The notes under the pieces: generated by a model | The model's input: the letters and a program-made list of their open reading frames with translations, nothing else | What the model was told of the DNA's origin: nothing | Databases searched by the model: none | Made by a program: the position numbers and the translations under genes | Shown: piece after piece, positions 1-7,641 of the stretch | How the letters are laid out: each line of letters begins with the position of its first letter | Numbering within the stretch: position 1 is the stretch's first letter | Assembly: GCF_028713515.1 (NCBI RefSeq) | Contig: NZ_JAQTOD010000003.1 | Coordinates: forward strand, 338,711-402,710 | Length of the DNA stretch: 64,000 bases | From: Sulfurimonas sp. | Lineage (GTDB): Bacteria; Campylobacterota; Campylobacteria; Campylobacterales; Sulfurimonadaceae | Reading direction: 5' to 3'

Positions 1-189
1 TGCATCAACAAAATGCGCTTTCGCGCTATCTGGATGAGCTTTTAAAACTTCTTCTATCATGCTGTGTGCTTTAGCTAAGTCACCGGTTTTAGCAGTTTCA
101 TAAACTTGATGTACTGTCGGCAAATTATCAGCGAAAGCAACTGCGCCCATAAGAAGTAGAATTAATAAAATTTTAGAATATATAAACAT
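1..189 (-). CDS. Secreted TPR-like protein, N-terminal part (runs off window)
   Basis: Reading the minus strand from the ATG at 189 gives 63 codons open to the window edge, so only the N-terminus is present. The first 20 residues form a hydrophobic signal peptide ending near AFA-D, so the protein is probably periplasmic. The following residues (KTGDLAKAHSMIEEVLKAHP) have the spacing of a tetratricopeptide helix pair. A Shine-Dalgarno-like AGAGG lies about 9 nt upstream. The rest of the gene and its partners are outside the window, so no specific function can be given. Confidence 0.7.
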   Translation of the reverse strand, partial: MFIYSKILLILLLMGAVAFADNLPTVHQVYETAKTGDLAKAHSMIEEVLKAHPDSAKAHFVDA

Positions 190-308
190 TTTTTAAACCT
201 CTTTTGTTATTTTATTTTGAAAAAAGTATATCGAAGCAATGTAACAAGATGGTGAATTGAAGTATTGTAGTATTGTATATTCTTAAAAAATCACGGAATG
301 AATTTAAG

Positions 309-734
309 TTACTCAACATAGATACTGTCTGTTTGGTTGTAGAGTTTAAAGGCAGGGCTTGTTGTTTGATTACCATCAGTACAATGTATTTCATAATTTA
401 CAGAGTATGAATAGCTGAGAAAGATACCATCTCCTGTGCTGTTGCAATTCGTAAGTGATGGACCTGAAGTGTAATCTGGAATGAGTTCAATATAATTATT
501 TATGTTGGTTGTGTAATCCGGAGAAACAATACTGCCGCTGTGATTATTGTTTATGGAGCTGAACCAGATAGCTGGACCTACTGATCTATTTAGTGTTCCA
601 ACAAATGATTTAAGCTTTGCTACTTTTGCGCGTTCTGTCATGGAACCAATTCTTGTTACAGTAACAGTTGATAATATACCAAGAATTATTATGACAAAGA
701 TTAACTCTATCATATTAAAAGCATTCCGTTTCAT
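309..734 (-). CDS. Type IV pilin-like / pseudopilin protein
   Basis: A 141-aa protein with a class III-like prepilin N-terminus: MKRNA followed by FNMIELIFVIIILGIL. The short basic leader would be cut before Phe, leaving Glu5 and a hydrophobic helix, as in pilins and type II secretion pseudopilins. Residue -1 is Ala instead of the usual Gly. The downstream part has two Cys (in TNCNS and IHCTD) that could form the C-terminal disulfide loop of pilins. I chose the ATG at 734, not the longer reading at 764, because it has an AGGTGG ribosome site 6 nt upstream and overlaps the previous stop codon as ATGA. It is thus translationally coupled to the degenerate GGDEF gene. Which fibre it belongs to cannot be told from sequence. 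Confidence 0.82.
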   Translation of the reverse strand: MKRNAFNMIELIFVIIILGILSTVTVTRIGSMTERAKVAKLKSFVGTLNRSVGPAIWFSSINNNHSGSIVSPDYTTNINNYIELIPDYTSGPSLTNCNSTGDGIFLSYSYSVNYEIHCTDGNQTTSPAFKLYNQTDSIYVE

Positions 735-1750
735 AAGATACCACCTACGGCTATTGTGTTGCAAGCTTGTATGCTATTTTTTGCCTCATCAAGAAGCGAT
801 ACTGCACTCTCGTTGTTAAATGTTGCAATACCGATACGAACATTAACTTTACATGATATATTGGAGTGTTTGGATTCTAGCTCTTGTTTTAATCTGCTTG
901 ATAGTTTGTTAATATTAGTAGATGTCGCATCTGGCATGATCGAGGCGAAACACTCTTCTTCAATTCTGCACACAGTATCACTTTGTCGGAAAAAATGACT
1001 AAAAACTGCAGCAAGTTCTTTTAGATTTTTTTCAAAACTTTTCTTATCTAGTGACTTTTGCAAATCATCATAATTAGAGATAACAAGAATCAACAGAGAT
1101 AGTGATCTGTCTTGACGAATTGCTAACAGTGTGGCATTTTTTAAAATACCTTCAAAATATTTTTTATTGTAAAGCCATGTGATATGATCATGAACTGTAT
1201 GTTTTAGAAGCTGTAGCTTCATGTAGATACGAATAAAAAATACTAGTGCAATAATTGAAATCATTGTAATAAGAATGGAGATGTAAAATTTATCTAGGGC
1301 TACCTCAATTTTATAGCTCATTATCTCTTGTGTTGTTTTGGAGAAAAGAGTAATTCCTTGGTTTAGTGCACTGATATCATCTTTTGTGGAGCTGTTGTTT
1401 TTTAGCGATACCTTAAGTTTCTCATAAGATAACCTTAGTGAACTATAAATTTCATCAGCACCAAATAGATCTATATACTCTCTATTTTGAGGGTGCTTAA
1501 TAAATACCTGTTCAATTATTTGAAAAGAGTCATCAATTTTTTTTATAATGGCATCTCTTTTGTCGAAGTCATCACTTATTATGAGGCTTGGAAGTGCACC
1601 ACTTAGAAGAACAATATTGTTCATTACTCTAGCGTCGTTTCTTATAGTGCCAAACGACTCTTTAGCAAAATAATAGTTTAACGGAAGCAACAACACAACA
1701 AAATAGAGAAGTAGAGTGATTTTGATGACCGACCAATCTTTTTTTAACAT
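731..1750 (-). CDS. Membrane protein with degenerate GGDEF domain
   Basis: A 339-aa protein with transmembrane segments at about residues 9-27 and 157-174 flanking a roughly 130-residue periplasmic, mostly helical domain. A cytoplasmic GGDEF-type domain follows from about 186. The domain start is recognisable (DHITWLYNKKYFE, compare DxLTgLyNrryf). The catalytic GGDEF signature is replaced by EEECF (264-268) in the frame R-I-EEECF-AS-IMP. Glycines needed to bind GTP are therefore lost and diguanylate cyclase activity is unlikely; it may be a signalling or scaffold domain. It precedes the pilin-like gene with an ATGA overlap, so the two are probably co-expressed. An AAAGGG ribosome site precedes the ATG. 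Confidence 0.8.
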   Translation of the reverse strand: MLKKDWSVIKITLLLYFVVLLLPLNYYFAKESFGTIRNDARVMNNIVLLSGALPSLIISDDFDKRDAIIKKIDDSFQIIEQVFIKHPQNREYIDLFGADEIYSSLRLSYEKLKVSLKNNSSTKDDISALNQGITLFSKTTQEIMSYKIEVALDKFYISILITMISIIALVFFIRIYMKLQLLKHTVHDHITWLYNKKYFEGILKNATLLAIRQDRSLSLLILVISNYDDLQKSLDKKSFEKNLKELAAVFSHFFRQSDTVCRIEEECFASIMPDATSTNINKLSSRLKQELESKHSNISCKVNVRIGIATFNNESAVSLLDEAKNSIQACNTIAVGGIL

Positions 1751-1885
1751 AAAAAACCCTTTCTAGTATATGATGGAGTCTATAATTTATAATATTAAAA
1801 AGTATTTAAATGAAATTTGATGATATAAAAATAGAAAAACAGAGCTAAAGCTATATGGTCTATTTTTTTATCTTATCTTATTTGA

Positions 1886-1891
1886 TATAAT
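1886..1891 (+). promoter_or_regulatory. Sigma70 -10 box for the small membrane-protein operon
   Basis: A perfect TATAAT lies 25 nt upstream of the ATG at 1917, leaving room for a short leader that contains GGAG. As usual in Campylobacterota, no clear -35 box is seen; the upstream sequence is T-rich. Confidence 0.55.
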
Positions 1892-1916
1892 CACAAACTT
1901 TATAGTTGGAGCAAAT

Positions 1917-2084
1917 ATGTTTGATTTTTTAATGACTGGATATGGGATAAGTGGCATTGGCTTGATTGGAATTATACTTTTTTTGCTCTATTTAAAACTG
2001 ATGAAGTGGGTGTTTAAAATCGCTATCTTTGGCATCATTGTTGTTGGAGCATTTTGGTATTTTAGGTCCACATCCGGCGCATAA
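1917..2084 (+). CDS. Small hydrophobic membrane protein (55 aa)
   Basis: An open frame of 55 codons starts at an ATG preceded by GGAG at a good distance and by a TATAAT box. The product is almost entirely hydrophobic, with two predicted membrane helices (about residues 10-27 and 31-48) and a glycine-rich first helix (GYGISGIGLIGII). No family is recognised. It lies 17 nt before a lipoprotein gene, so the two are probably co-transcribed. Confidence 0.6.
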   Translation: MFDFLMTGYGISGIGLIGIILFLLYLKLMKWVFKIAIFGIIVVGAFWYFRSTSGA

Positions 2085-2101
2085 CTAATAAAAGGAAAAA
2101 T

Positions 2102-2902
2102 ATGAAACAGATATTTGTAGTAGCGTTTGCCCTCTTCTTGTTTAGTGGATGCGCTCCACAGTCAAGCCCTCAGCCACAGCAAAAATGTGTGAGTGCACAA
2201 CAACTAAATTTATACGGATATGATTATTTAGAAAAAGTAGCAAAATTGCTACGAGAAGATAAGAAAAATATTGAATCATTTGAGATGTTTATTAATGTGA
2301 TGAGGGGGACGGTGGACAGCTACGCAAATATGATAAAATCAAGTGTTTACATCAGCAATGTTGTGAGATTTTTGCCTATCCCTTATGCTGGAGAGGTCTC
2401 AAATACTACTAAACTTATCTCAAGAACCGTGCTAAATTTAGGTGGTGCTGCAAGTACGCTAAACCGATACAAAAATACGACCAATACATTTTTGGTTGAG
2501 TTTGATAAGATAGATAAGATAAACATAAAAGCAACCGAGATTGCAAAACTGGCACTCTATGCCGATACAAAGCTTCTAGGTGATGCAAAGAATCTTGAAA
2601 TAGCATTAAAAGAGATATCAGCATCAACTACAATGATGGCGGCAACAACGCAGAGTATTACAGATGCGCTCGATACAACTAGCGGTTATATGAATCAAGC
2701 CAAAGGTTTTGTGGGAATGGGACAACCAAGTAGTAGTAGTGATGAGAAGAGTAAAGTTGTACAAAATCGCAACTCAATTAATGACCGCATGATACAACTG
2801 AACCAAAAAATAGTTTTGTTAGAAAAGAGTGGCGAATCTCATCGGTTTAATATCGCCAAAGCTCATATCTATGCAGATTTAGCGGTGGAGTTAGAGAAGT
2901 AA
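2102..2902 (+). CDS. Hypothetical lipoprotein, helical
   Basis: A 266-aa protein with a lipoprotein signal peptide: basic start, hydrophobic core and lipobox FSGC with the acylated Cys at residue 17. The mature protein begins with a Ser/Pro/Gln-rich linker and is then mostly predicted helix, with amphipathic stretches resembling methyl-accepting or coiled-coil regions (about 120-200). No known family is recognised. AAAGGA upstream of the ATG supports the start. It follows the 55-aa membrane protein and is 5 nt before another small lipoprotein, giving a likely three-gene operon. Confidence 0.75.
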   Translation: MKQIFVVAFALFLFSGCAPQSSPQPQQKCVSAQQLNLYGYDYLEKVAKLLREDKKNIESFEMFINVMRGTVDSYANMIKSSVYISNVVRFLPIPYAGEVSNTTKLISRTVLNLGGAASTLNRYKNTTNTFLVEFDKIDKINIKATEIAKLALYADTKLLGDAKNLEIALKEISASTTMMAATTQSITDALDTTSGYMNQAKGFVGMGQPSSSSDEKSKVVQNRNSINDRMIQLNQKIVLLEKSGESHRFNIAKAHIYADLAVELEK

Positions 2903-2907
2903 ACATA

Positions 2908-3063
2908 ATGATGCAATATATTAAGAGATTGCTTTTTTGCATAACCATACTTCTTTTTATTATGACACTTAACGGTTGTACATCTGTGCAAGGAGCCGCT
3001 CACTATGATGGTGGTACCAGCAATGGAGGTATTAAACTTAGAGGTAGTGTGCTCAGCTGGTAA
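2908..3063 (+). CDS. Small lipoprotein (51 aa)
   Basis: An open frame of 51 codons begins 5 nt after the previous stop codon. It has a clear lipoprotein signal: basic residues, a hydrophobic run and lipobox LNGC, with the Cys at residue 24 counted from the first ATG. A second ATG follows immediately and could also be the start. The mature part is only 28 residues, rich in Gly and Ser, ending LRGSVLSW. No family is recognised. Position and spacing support co-translation with the larger lipoprotein. Confidence 0.6.
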   Translation: MMQYIKRLLFCITILLFIMTLNGCTSVQGAAHYDGGTSNGGIKLRGSVLSW

Positions 3064-3095
3064 ATTAATAAAAACAGATAAAGGCTTTTTTAGGA

Positions 3096-3389
3096 ATGAT
3101 AGACTTCTTAACATTTGACAAATTTATATCAATCTACTTTCTTGTAGGCTTTTATTATATAGGGGCGCTACTTATCCCTTTGGTGCTCTTTTTTTCAAAA
3201 TCTCATTTTTTAAGCAAATACCCTCTCATAAAAAAAGTGAGCAACACGCTCCATCGCTCAACTCCTACTCGTATAAAAATAGTCTCTCTTTTTTGCATTA
3301 TATTTTGTGAAATAGTCTGGAGAATGATGTTTGAGGCCATGATAGGGTATTTTCAGATACACGATTATCTGCAGCATCTGCAATACTAA
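3096..3389 (+). CDS. DUF4282-like membrane protein
   Basis: A 97-aa protein with an N-terminal FLTFDKFISIYFL motif, a membrane helix at about 11-32, a basic loop and a second helix at about 62-82, followed by RMMFEAMIGYFQIHDYL. This order matches the DUF4282 family (two helices, then R-x-x-x-E near the end with a hydrophobic tail). The family's function is unknown. It lies 32 nt downstream of the small lipoprotein gene on the same strand. The assignment is from pattern memory only. Confidence 0.6.
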   Translation: MIDFLTFDKFISIYFLVGFYYIGALLIPLVLFFSKSHFLSKYPLIKKVSNTLHRSTPTRIKIVSLFCIIFCEIVWRMMFEAMIGYFQIHDYLQHLQY

Positions 3390-3428
3390 TCCATTCGCAA
3401 TATATAAAATTCCCCATGTAAATTATTC

Positions 3429-4399
3429 TTATCTAGGTATATGTTTCATCTTAAAAGAGAGATTAAGCCCTCTGTGGGCGGGGAAGCTTAGATTATAGGA
3501 TTTGAAAAAAATATCCTGCGTCATATTTTTACTGAGCCCTGTATTCTGAGCATAAGTTTCAAAATTTTTTACTACACTTTTCACTTCATTAATAATTTTC
3601 TCTCCATCTTTGATGCCAGTTGCTTCAGATGTTTTTCTATAGGTTCCGCACCTTCTCCTAGATAAGTTGTGCTGTGCTCTCCGCCTGGTCCATATGAGAA
3701 TGTTAGATAGCCTTCAACGGCTGTTTTCATCTAACATATAAGAGAAATTCTTTGCATGATTATCGCGATTATGTGTAAAGAGATTAAAACAAGCTAACCT
3801 AAACATCTTTAACGCCTCGTTCATATCTTTTGTAAGATGAAGAGCTAATGACAACAGATCATCATAGTCCAATGATGGAAGCCTAAAATCACTATGTACC
3901 AAGTGAATATCTACTCTGGCATCTTTGTTGCGGTCAAATCTTTTAGTCGCAAAATAGCTATTTCGCTGGGTTTGAAGTAGCTTTGTGGTGGGTATATCTA
4001 TCTTTGCATTATGAGCCATTTGTGAGTAGATGTACTCTAATTTGCCTATCTCTTGAGCGTCGTTAGCTGATGGAAACTTGACTATAAAATGCTTGTATCC
4101 TTTTTGGAGTTGTTGAGAGCCATGGATAATCTCATCAGTATCATTTATCTGAACTATAATCTTTGGTTTGGCTCCTGCGCTAGAACCTCCTATGGCTAAA
4201 ATGTCTCTAAAAACTCTGCACTAGTACCTTTTAGAATCTCTAGTGAAGATGTAGTCGTATCATCAAGTGCAGGAGAGTCACTCTTAACATAAAATGACTC
4301 CAAGACCAGTTTACAACTAAGTGCTCCGATGCCATAAGCACCTATGTAGCTGAGTCTATCAAGCGGAGTTATCTCATGAAACTTTACCCCTCTGCCCAT
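3429..4399 (-). pseudogene. Decayed HipA-family kinase remnant
   Basis: Pieces of one HipA-like toxin kinase are spread over different frames of the minus strand. From 4399 down are ITPLDRLSYIGAYGIGALS, then after a frame change near 4200-4230 GGSSAGAKPKI and YKHFIVKFPS, then the conserved FNLFTHNRDNHAKNFSYMLDE ending at a stop near 3714. LTFSYGPGGEHSTTYLGEG resumes in another frame after an apparent small deletion. A last frame change near 3640 leads to a tail ending at 3429. The N-terminal HipA domain is absent and no HipB-like antitoxin is next to it. The gene is therefore non-functional, with at least three lesions. Confidence 0.85.
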
Positions 4400-4439
4400 A
4401 AGATGTGGATAACGATAAAGATGATTATTTTGTTATTGG

Positions 4440-4473
4440 TAATCTAGCAGAGAGCCAATTTTCTGCTAGATTA
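4440..4473 (-). terminator. Hairpin at the 3' end of the copper receptor gene
   Basis: A perfect 12-bp inverted repeat (TAATCTAGCAGA and its complement) with a 10-nt loop overlaps the TAA stop of the receptor gene. It separates that gene from the HipA remnant. No strong T-run follows on the minus strand, so termination is likely but not certain. Confidence 0.6.
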
Positions 4474-6465
4474 AAATTTAAAAGTTAGATTTGTATAGAA
4501 GTATCTACCTGGCTCATTAAGTAGCATTGTTGGACCGCCAGAGCTGAGGAGGATTAAGTCAACATATGAGTTGCTTTGTATATATGTTTTATTAAGAAGA
4601 TTATTTACGCCAACACTCAGCTCTGTATGTTTATCTATTGCATGTTTGATTTTTGCATTATAGATATTCCAACCAGCGAGCTCTTGTTCACCGTTGGTGC
4701 TATCAATGTTGTTCCATCTAGCCGAAGCTTGCATCTCTAAAGTTGCTGTAGAGTTGTTCATGTACTCATAGTTTATCCCAATTTTCCCTCTAAGAGGTGC
4801 CATATCTGCTAAGTCGCTATCTGGTTGAGAAGCGCTACTCTCTTTTTTGCCTCTTTTGTAAGAAGCGTTAAGATTAATGTTTAGTTTGTCAGTTGCAAAG
4901 TATGATGAGCTAAGTTCAGCCCCATATACGGCTGCATCTATATTTTCAAATGTATATGTTGTTGCCCCTGTTTTTCTGAGATATATGTAGTCCTCTAGCA
5001 TTGAGTAGAAAGTTTTAATTTTAAAGTTAAAACTATCGTAAGATGCTTCATATCCTAAATCAATCTCTCTGTTTTTTGTCTGTTTTAACTCTTGATTTCC
5101 TGTGATAGTGTCAACTATTGGGTATAACTCTCTTGCGTCTGGAACCCTTGCGGCTGAACCAAAACCAGCAAAAATTCTGTTTTGTTGGTTGATAGAGTAG
5201 GTTGCTAAAATATTTGCACTGAATGCGTCATAGCTATTTGAGTGTTTTGCTACATCATCTGGTGTAATATCTGTTGAGTCATATCTAGCACCAGTTTCAA
5301 TTTTTAGATCACCAAAACTCTTCTCAAGCTTTGCAAAAATAGCTCTATTGTCTGTTTCTGTATGTGTTAAACTTACTCCCATTGGAGTGATTATGCCAGT
5401 TGCAACGGCTGTGCTATATTTTTCACCTTCCCATGTTCTTTTACTACCATCTAAGCCAAGAAGAAGTTTATAGGAGTCAATATCAAAACTATTTTTAAGT
5501 TTTACTCCCTGCATAGAGGTTTTCAGATGGTTTGTGCTGTAGTTTGTAGCACCAGACACCCTGTATTTTGTATCCATAGGATGATCTACATCAGAGTAGT
5601 AATACTGGATGTTTATGTTTTTGTAACCATTTGCTACATTGTCTATATTGTACTCAACGCTGTAGATATTTGAGTCATCATAAGCAGCGTCCATTTTTGA
5701 GTTCGCATAGAGTACGCCATCACTTCTGTTGCCTGTATAGCTAAGACGAATCTCTTGATCCTCAAGAGTTTTTACAAAAATTTTACTCATAACACTCTTT
5801 TTCGTATAGGCTTCTATGTCTTTGTATTTTGGTTGAAATTTTGTAGCAGCTGGAGCAGAGCCTTTTATCACAGCTTTGTCAATCTGCTCTGCTAAAGTGT
5901 TTCCATTTCCATCTTCATACTGATCACTTGTCTCATAAGATGCACTAATTAGGGCACGAATAGTATCTGTTCCACCACTTCCTGTTGCACCTATCTTTTT
6001 ATATCCCCAACTTCCTAGCCCAAAATCAACTTCTCCATGAAGCTCTTTTGTGGGTTTTTTCGTTTTTATCTTTAACCCACCACTAAGTGTGCCAAAGTTT
6101 TCAACATCATACGGACCCTCTATAACTTCTACTTCATTGATTTGGTTTGCTAAGATATGTGATACCGGTGGGTCCATCCTATTTACGCAAGCTCCATAAA
6201 TTTTTGTGCCATCTACATCTACGGATATATTGTCTCTTTTTTGACCTCTTATAAATACATCATTGGCAATACCACTGCGACGGCTCATATCTATGCTTGG
6301 AACACTGGAGCTTAGAGCAGATGCTAAGTCTGCTGATACTTGCGCGTTTTGACTAACTTCTGTTACTACCGTTGATTCTATGGCAATTTTTTCTAGTTTG
6401 GTCTCACTCGCGCCTAAAATAGCGGCAACAACTAATGATAAAGGAATCACTTTTTTGGATATCAT
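4471..6465 (-). CDS. TonB-dependent outer-membrane receptor, OprC/NosA copper type
   Basis: A 664-aa outer-membrane receptor: signal peptide (about 1-19), plug domain (about 30-135) with typical DVFIRGQKRDNISVDVDG and EVIEGP motifs, and a beta-barrel ending in the C-terminal FYTNLTFKF with terminal Phe. The plug contains GACVNRMDPPVSH. Its C93-x3-M97 corresponds to the CxxxM site by which Pseudomonas OprC binds copper, and the NRMDPP stretch is typical of that family. Copper uptake is therefore the likely role, possibly for copper oxidases or nitrous oxide reductase. The gene stands alone and ends in a hairpin. A TATAAT about 30 nt upstream of the ATG may be its promoter. Confidence 0.85.
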   Translation of the reverse strand: MISKKVIPLSLVVAAILGASETKLEKIAIESTVVTEVSQNAQVSADLASALSSSVPSIDMSRRSGIANDVFIRGQKRDNISVDVDGTKIYGACVNRMDPPVSHILANQINEVEVIEGPYDVENFGTLSGGLKIKTKKPTKELHGEVDFGLGSWGYKKIGATGSGGTDTIRALISASYETSDQYEDGNGNTLAEQIDKAVIKGSAPAATKFQPKYKDIEAYTKKSVMSKIFVKTLEDQEIRLSYTGNRSDGVLYANSKMDAAYDDSNIYSVEYNIDNVANGYKNINIQYYYSDVDHPMDTKYRVSGATNYSTNHLKTSMQGVKLKNSFDIDSYKLLLGLDGSKRTWEGEKYSTAVATGIITPMGVSLTHTETDNRAIFAKLEKSFGDLKIETGARYDSTDITPDDVAKHSNSYDAFSANILATYSINQQNRIFAGFGSAARVPDARELYPIVDTITGNQELKQTKNREIDLGYEASYDSFNFKIKTFYSMLEDYIYLRKTGATTYTFENIDAAVYGAELSSSYFATDKLNINLNASYKRGKKESSASQPDSDLADMAPLRGKIGINYEYMNNSTATLEMQASARWNNIDSTNGEQELAGWNIYNAKIKHAIDKHTELSVGVNNLLNKTYIQSNSYVDLILLSSGGPTMLLNEPGRYFYTNLTFKF

Positions 6466-6536
6466 GCAACTAACCTTGAATATTAAAATTGAATAATTAT
6501 ATGAGATAACCGTTACAGATGTGTTAAGATTTCAGT

Positions 6537-6680
6537 ATGAATAAAAAAGAGAAGATAAAAAGAGCGGTTTTTGTTATTTTGGGTTTAGGTCTTTCGACCT
6601 ATTTTTTATATGGTGGTTTTTCTATGCTATTTAATGAGAGAAACTCCAATGGCAAAATTCATAGTAACACAGTGAAGTGA
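6537..6680 (+). CDS. Possible small membrane protein (47 aa)
   Basis: An open frame from ATG 6537 encodes 47 residues: a basic N-terminus (MNKKEKIKRA) and one hydrophobic helix with several glycines (VILGLGLSTYFLYGGF), then a short polar tail. Its last 54 nt overlap the 3' end of the convergent agmatine deiminase gene. No good ribosome site is seen, and no family is recognised. The positive-inside helix makes it plausible, but it may be chance. Confidence 0.35.
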   Translation: MNKKEKIKRAVFVILGLGLSTYFLYGGFSMLFNERNSNGKIHSNTVK

Positions 6681-7625
6681 GCCGTGTTGTTTGATTAGCT
6701 CAAAGCAGTTTATACCGACAATGTCTCTTTCCGGAAATGTTTTTCTAAAAATATCCAGCGCTTCTTCATCTTGCGCTACCCTATAAGTTGGAACCAAAAC
6801 AGCTCCATTTACAAACAAGAAGTTTGCATAAGTAGCAGGAAGCCTCTCATTATCAAAGTAACAGGCGTAACTCATAGGAAGTGCAACAAGTCTAAAACCA
6901 TACTCTTTGGCATAATCCAAAAGCTCATCTTCCATAAGTTTTAACTCTTTGTAATGCTCATCATTTTTATCTTCACACTTAACATACATGATGCTTTTCT
7001 CATCTATAAATCTAGCCAAAGTATCAATATGTGAATCCGTATCATCTCCGGCAAGATAACCATGTTCAAGATATAAAATCCGGCCCATACCAAACTCATT
7101 TTGAAGGATTTTTGTGATTTCATCTTTAGTTAGAGAGGCATTTCTATTTTTGTTAAGCATACATTCGGAAGTTGTGAGAATGGTGTCAACCCCGTTACTC
7201 TCAACTCCTCCACCTTCTAAAACTAGATCTATTTTGGTTAAGTTTTTACTGTAGTGATTTTTTATCGCCTCGCTCATAGCGTTATCTTTTGCGGCTTCAA
7301 ATTTACCGCCCCAGCCAGTAAAAGTAAAGTCAAGAAGTTTTATGTCTGAATCCTCTTCCACGCAGAGCACCGAGCAGTCTCTGGCCCAAGTGTCATTTGT
7401 TTCATACTCCACAAAAAATAGATTTTCACTCTCTTGAAATCTACTTTTTACACTCTCTATATCATCGCAAACCACCAAGCATTTTTGATATTTTATAATG
7501 GCGTTAATGATGTTTGTAAATGTCTCTTGCGCCTCGTCCAAGTAATCAACCCAGTCACTTTTGGCATGTGGAAACATTATCTGCGTAAAACTCTGCTCTT
7601 CAAATTCCGCAATGAATCTTTTCAT
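6627..7625 (-). CDS. aguA: Agmatine deiminase
   Basis: A 332-aa member of the agmatine / peptidyl-arginine deiminase family. It converts agmatine to N-carbamoylputrescine and ammonia on the route from arginine to putrescine. Family landmarks are FPHAKSDW (18-25), NDTWARDCS (77-85), EGGGVESNG (137-145), the catalytic DTDSHIDTLARF with H199 and D201, and the nucleophile C319 in GSLHCVTMN. I chose the ATG at 7625 because MKRFIAEFEE is the family's usual N-terminus and GAGGG precedes it; a longer reading from 7643 lacks a ribosome site. It is divergent from alr, with only 16 bp between start codons, so its promoter must lie within the alr coding region. Confidence 0.9.
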   Translation of the reverse strand: MKRFIAEFEEQSFTQIMFPHAKSDWVDYLDEAQETFTNIINAIIKYQKCLVVCDDIESVKSRFQESENLFFVEYETNDTWARDCSVLCVEEDSDIKLLDFTFTGWGGKFEAAKDNAMSEAIKNHYSKNLTKIDLVLEGGGVESNGVDTILTTSECMLNKNRNASLTKDEITKILQNEFGMGRILYLEHGYLAGDDTDSHIDTLARFIDEKSIMYVKCEDKNDEHYKELKLMEDELLDYAKEYGFRLVALPMSYACYFDNERLPATYANFLFVNGAVLVPTYRVAQDEEALDIFRKTFPERDIVGINCFELIKQHGSLHCVTMNFAIGVSLIK

Positions 7626-7629
7626 TTGG

Positions 7630-7635
7630 TATAAT
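7630..7635 (+). promoter_or_regulatory. Extended -10 promoter immediately before alr
   Basis: TGGTATAAT is an extended -10 box whose last base lies 6 nt before the alr ATG at 7642. Transcription normally starts about 6-7 nt after the -10, so the mRNA would begin at or next to the A of the ATG. This implies a leaderless transcript. No Shine-Dalgarno sequence fits in between. Confidence 0.6.
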
Positions 7636-7641
7636 TCCCTC

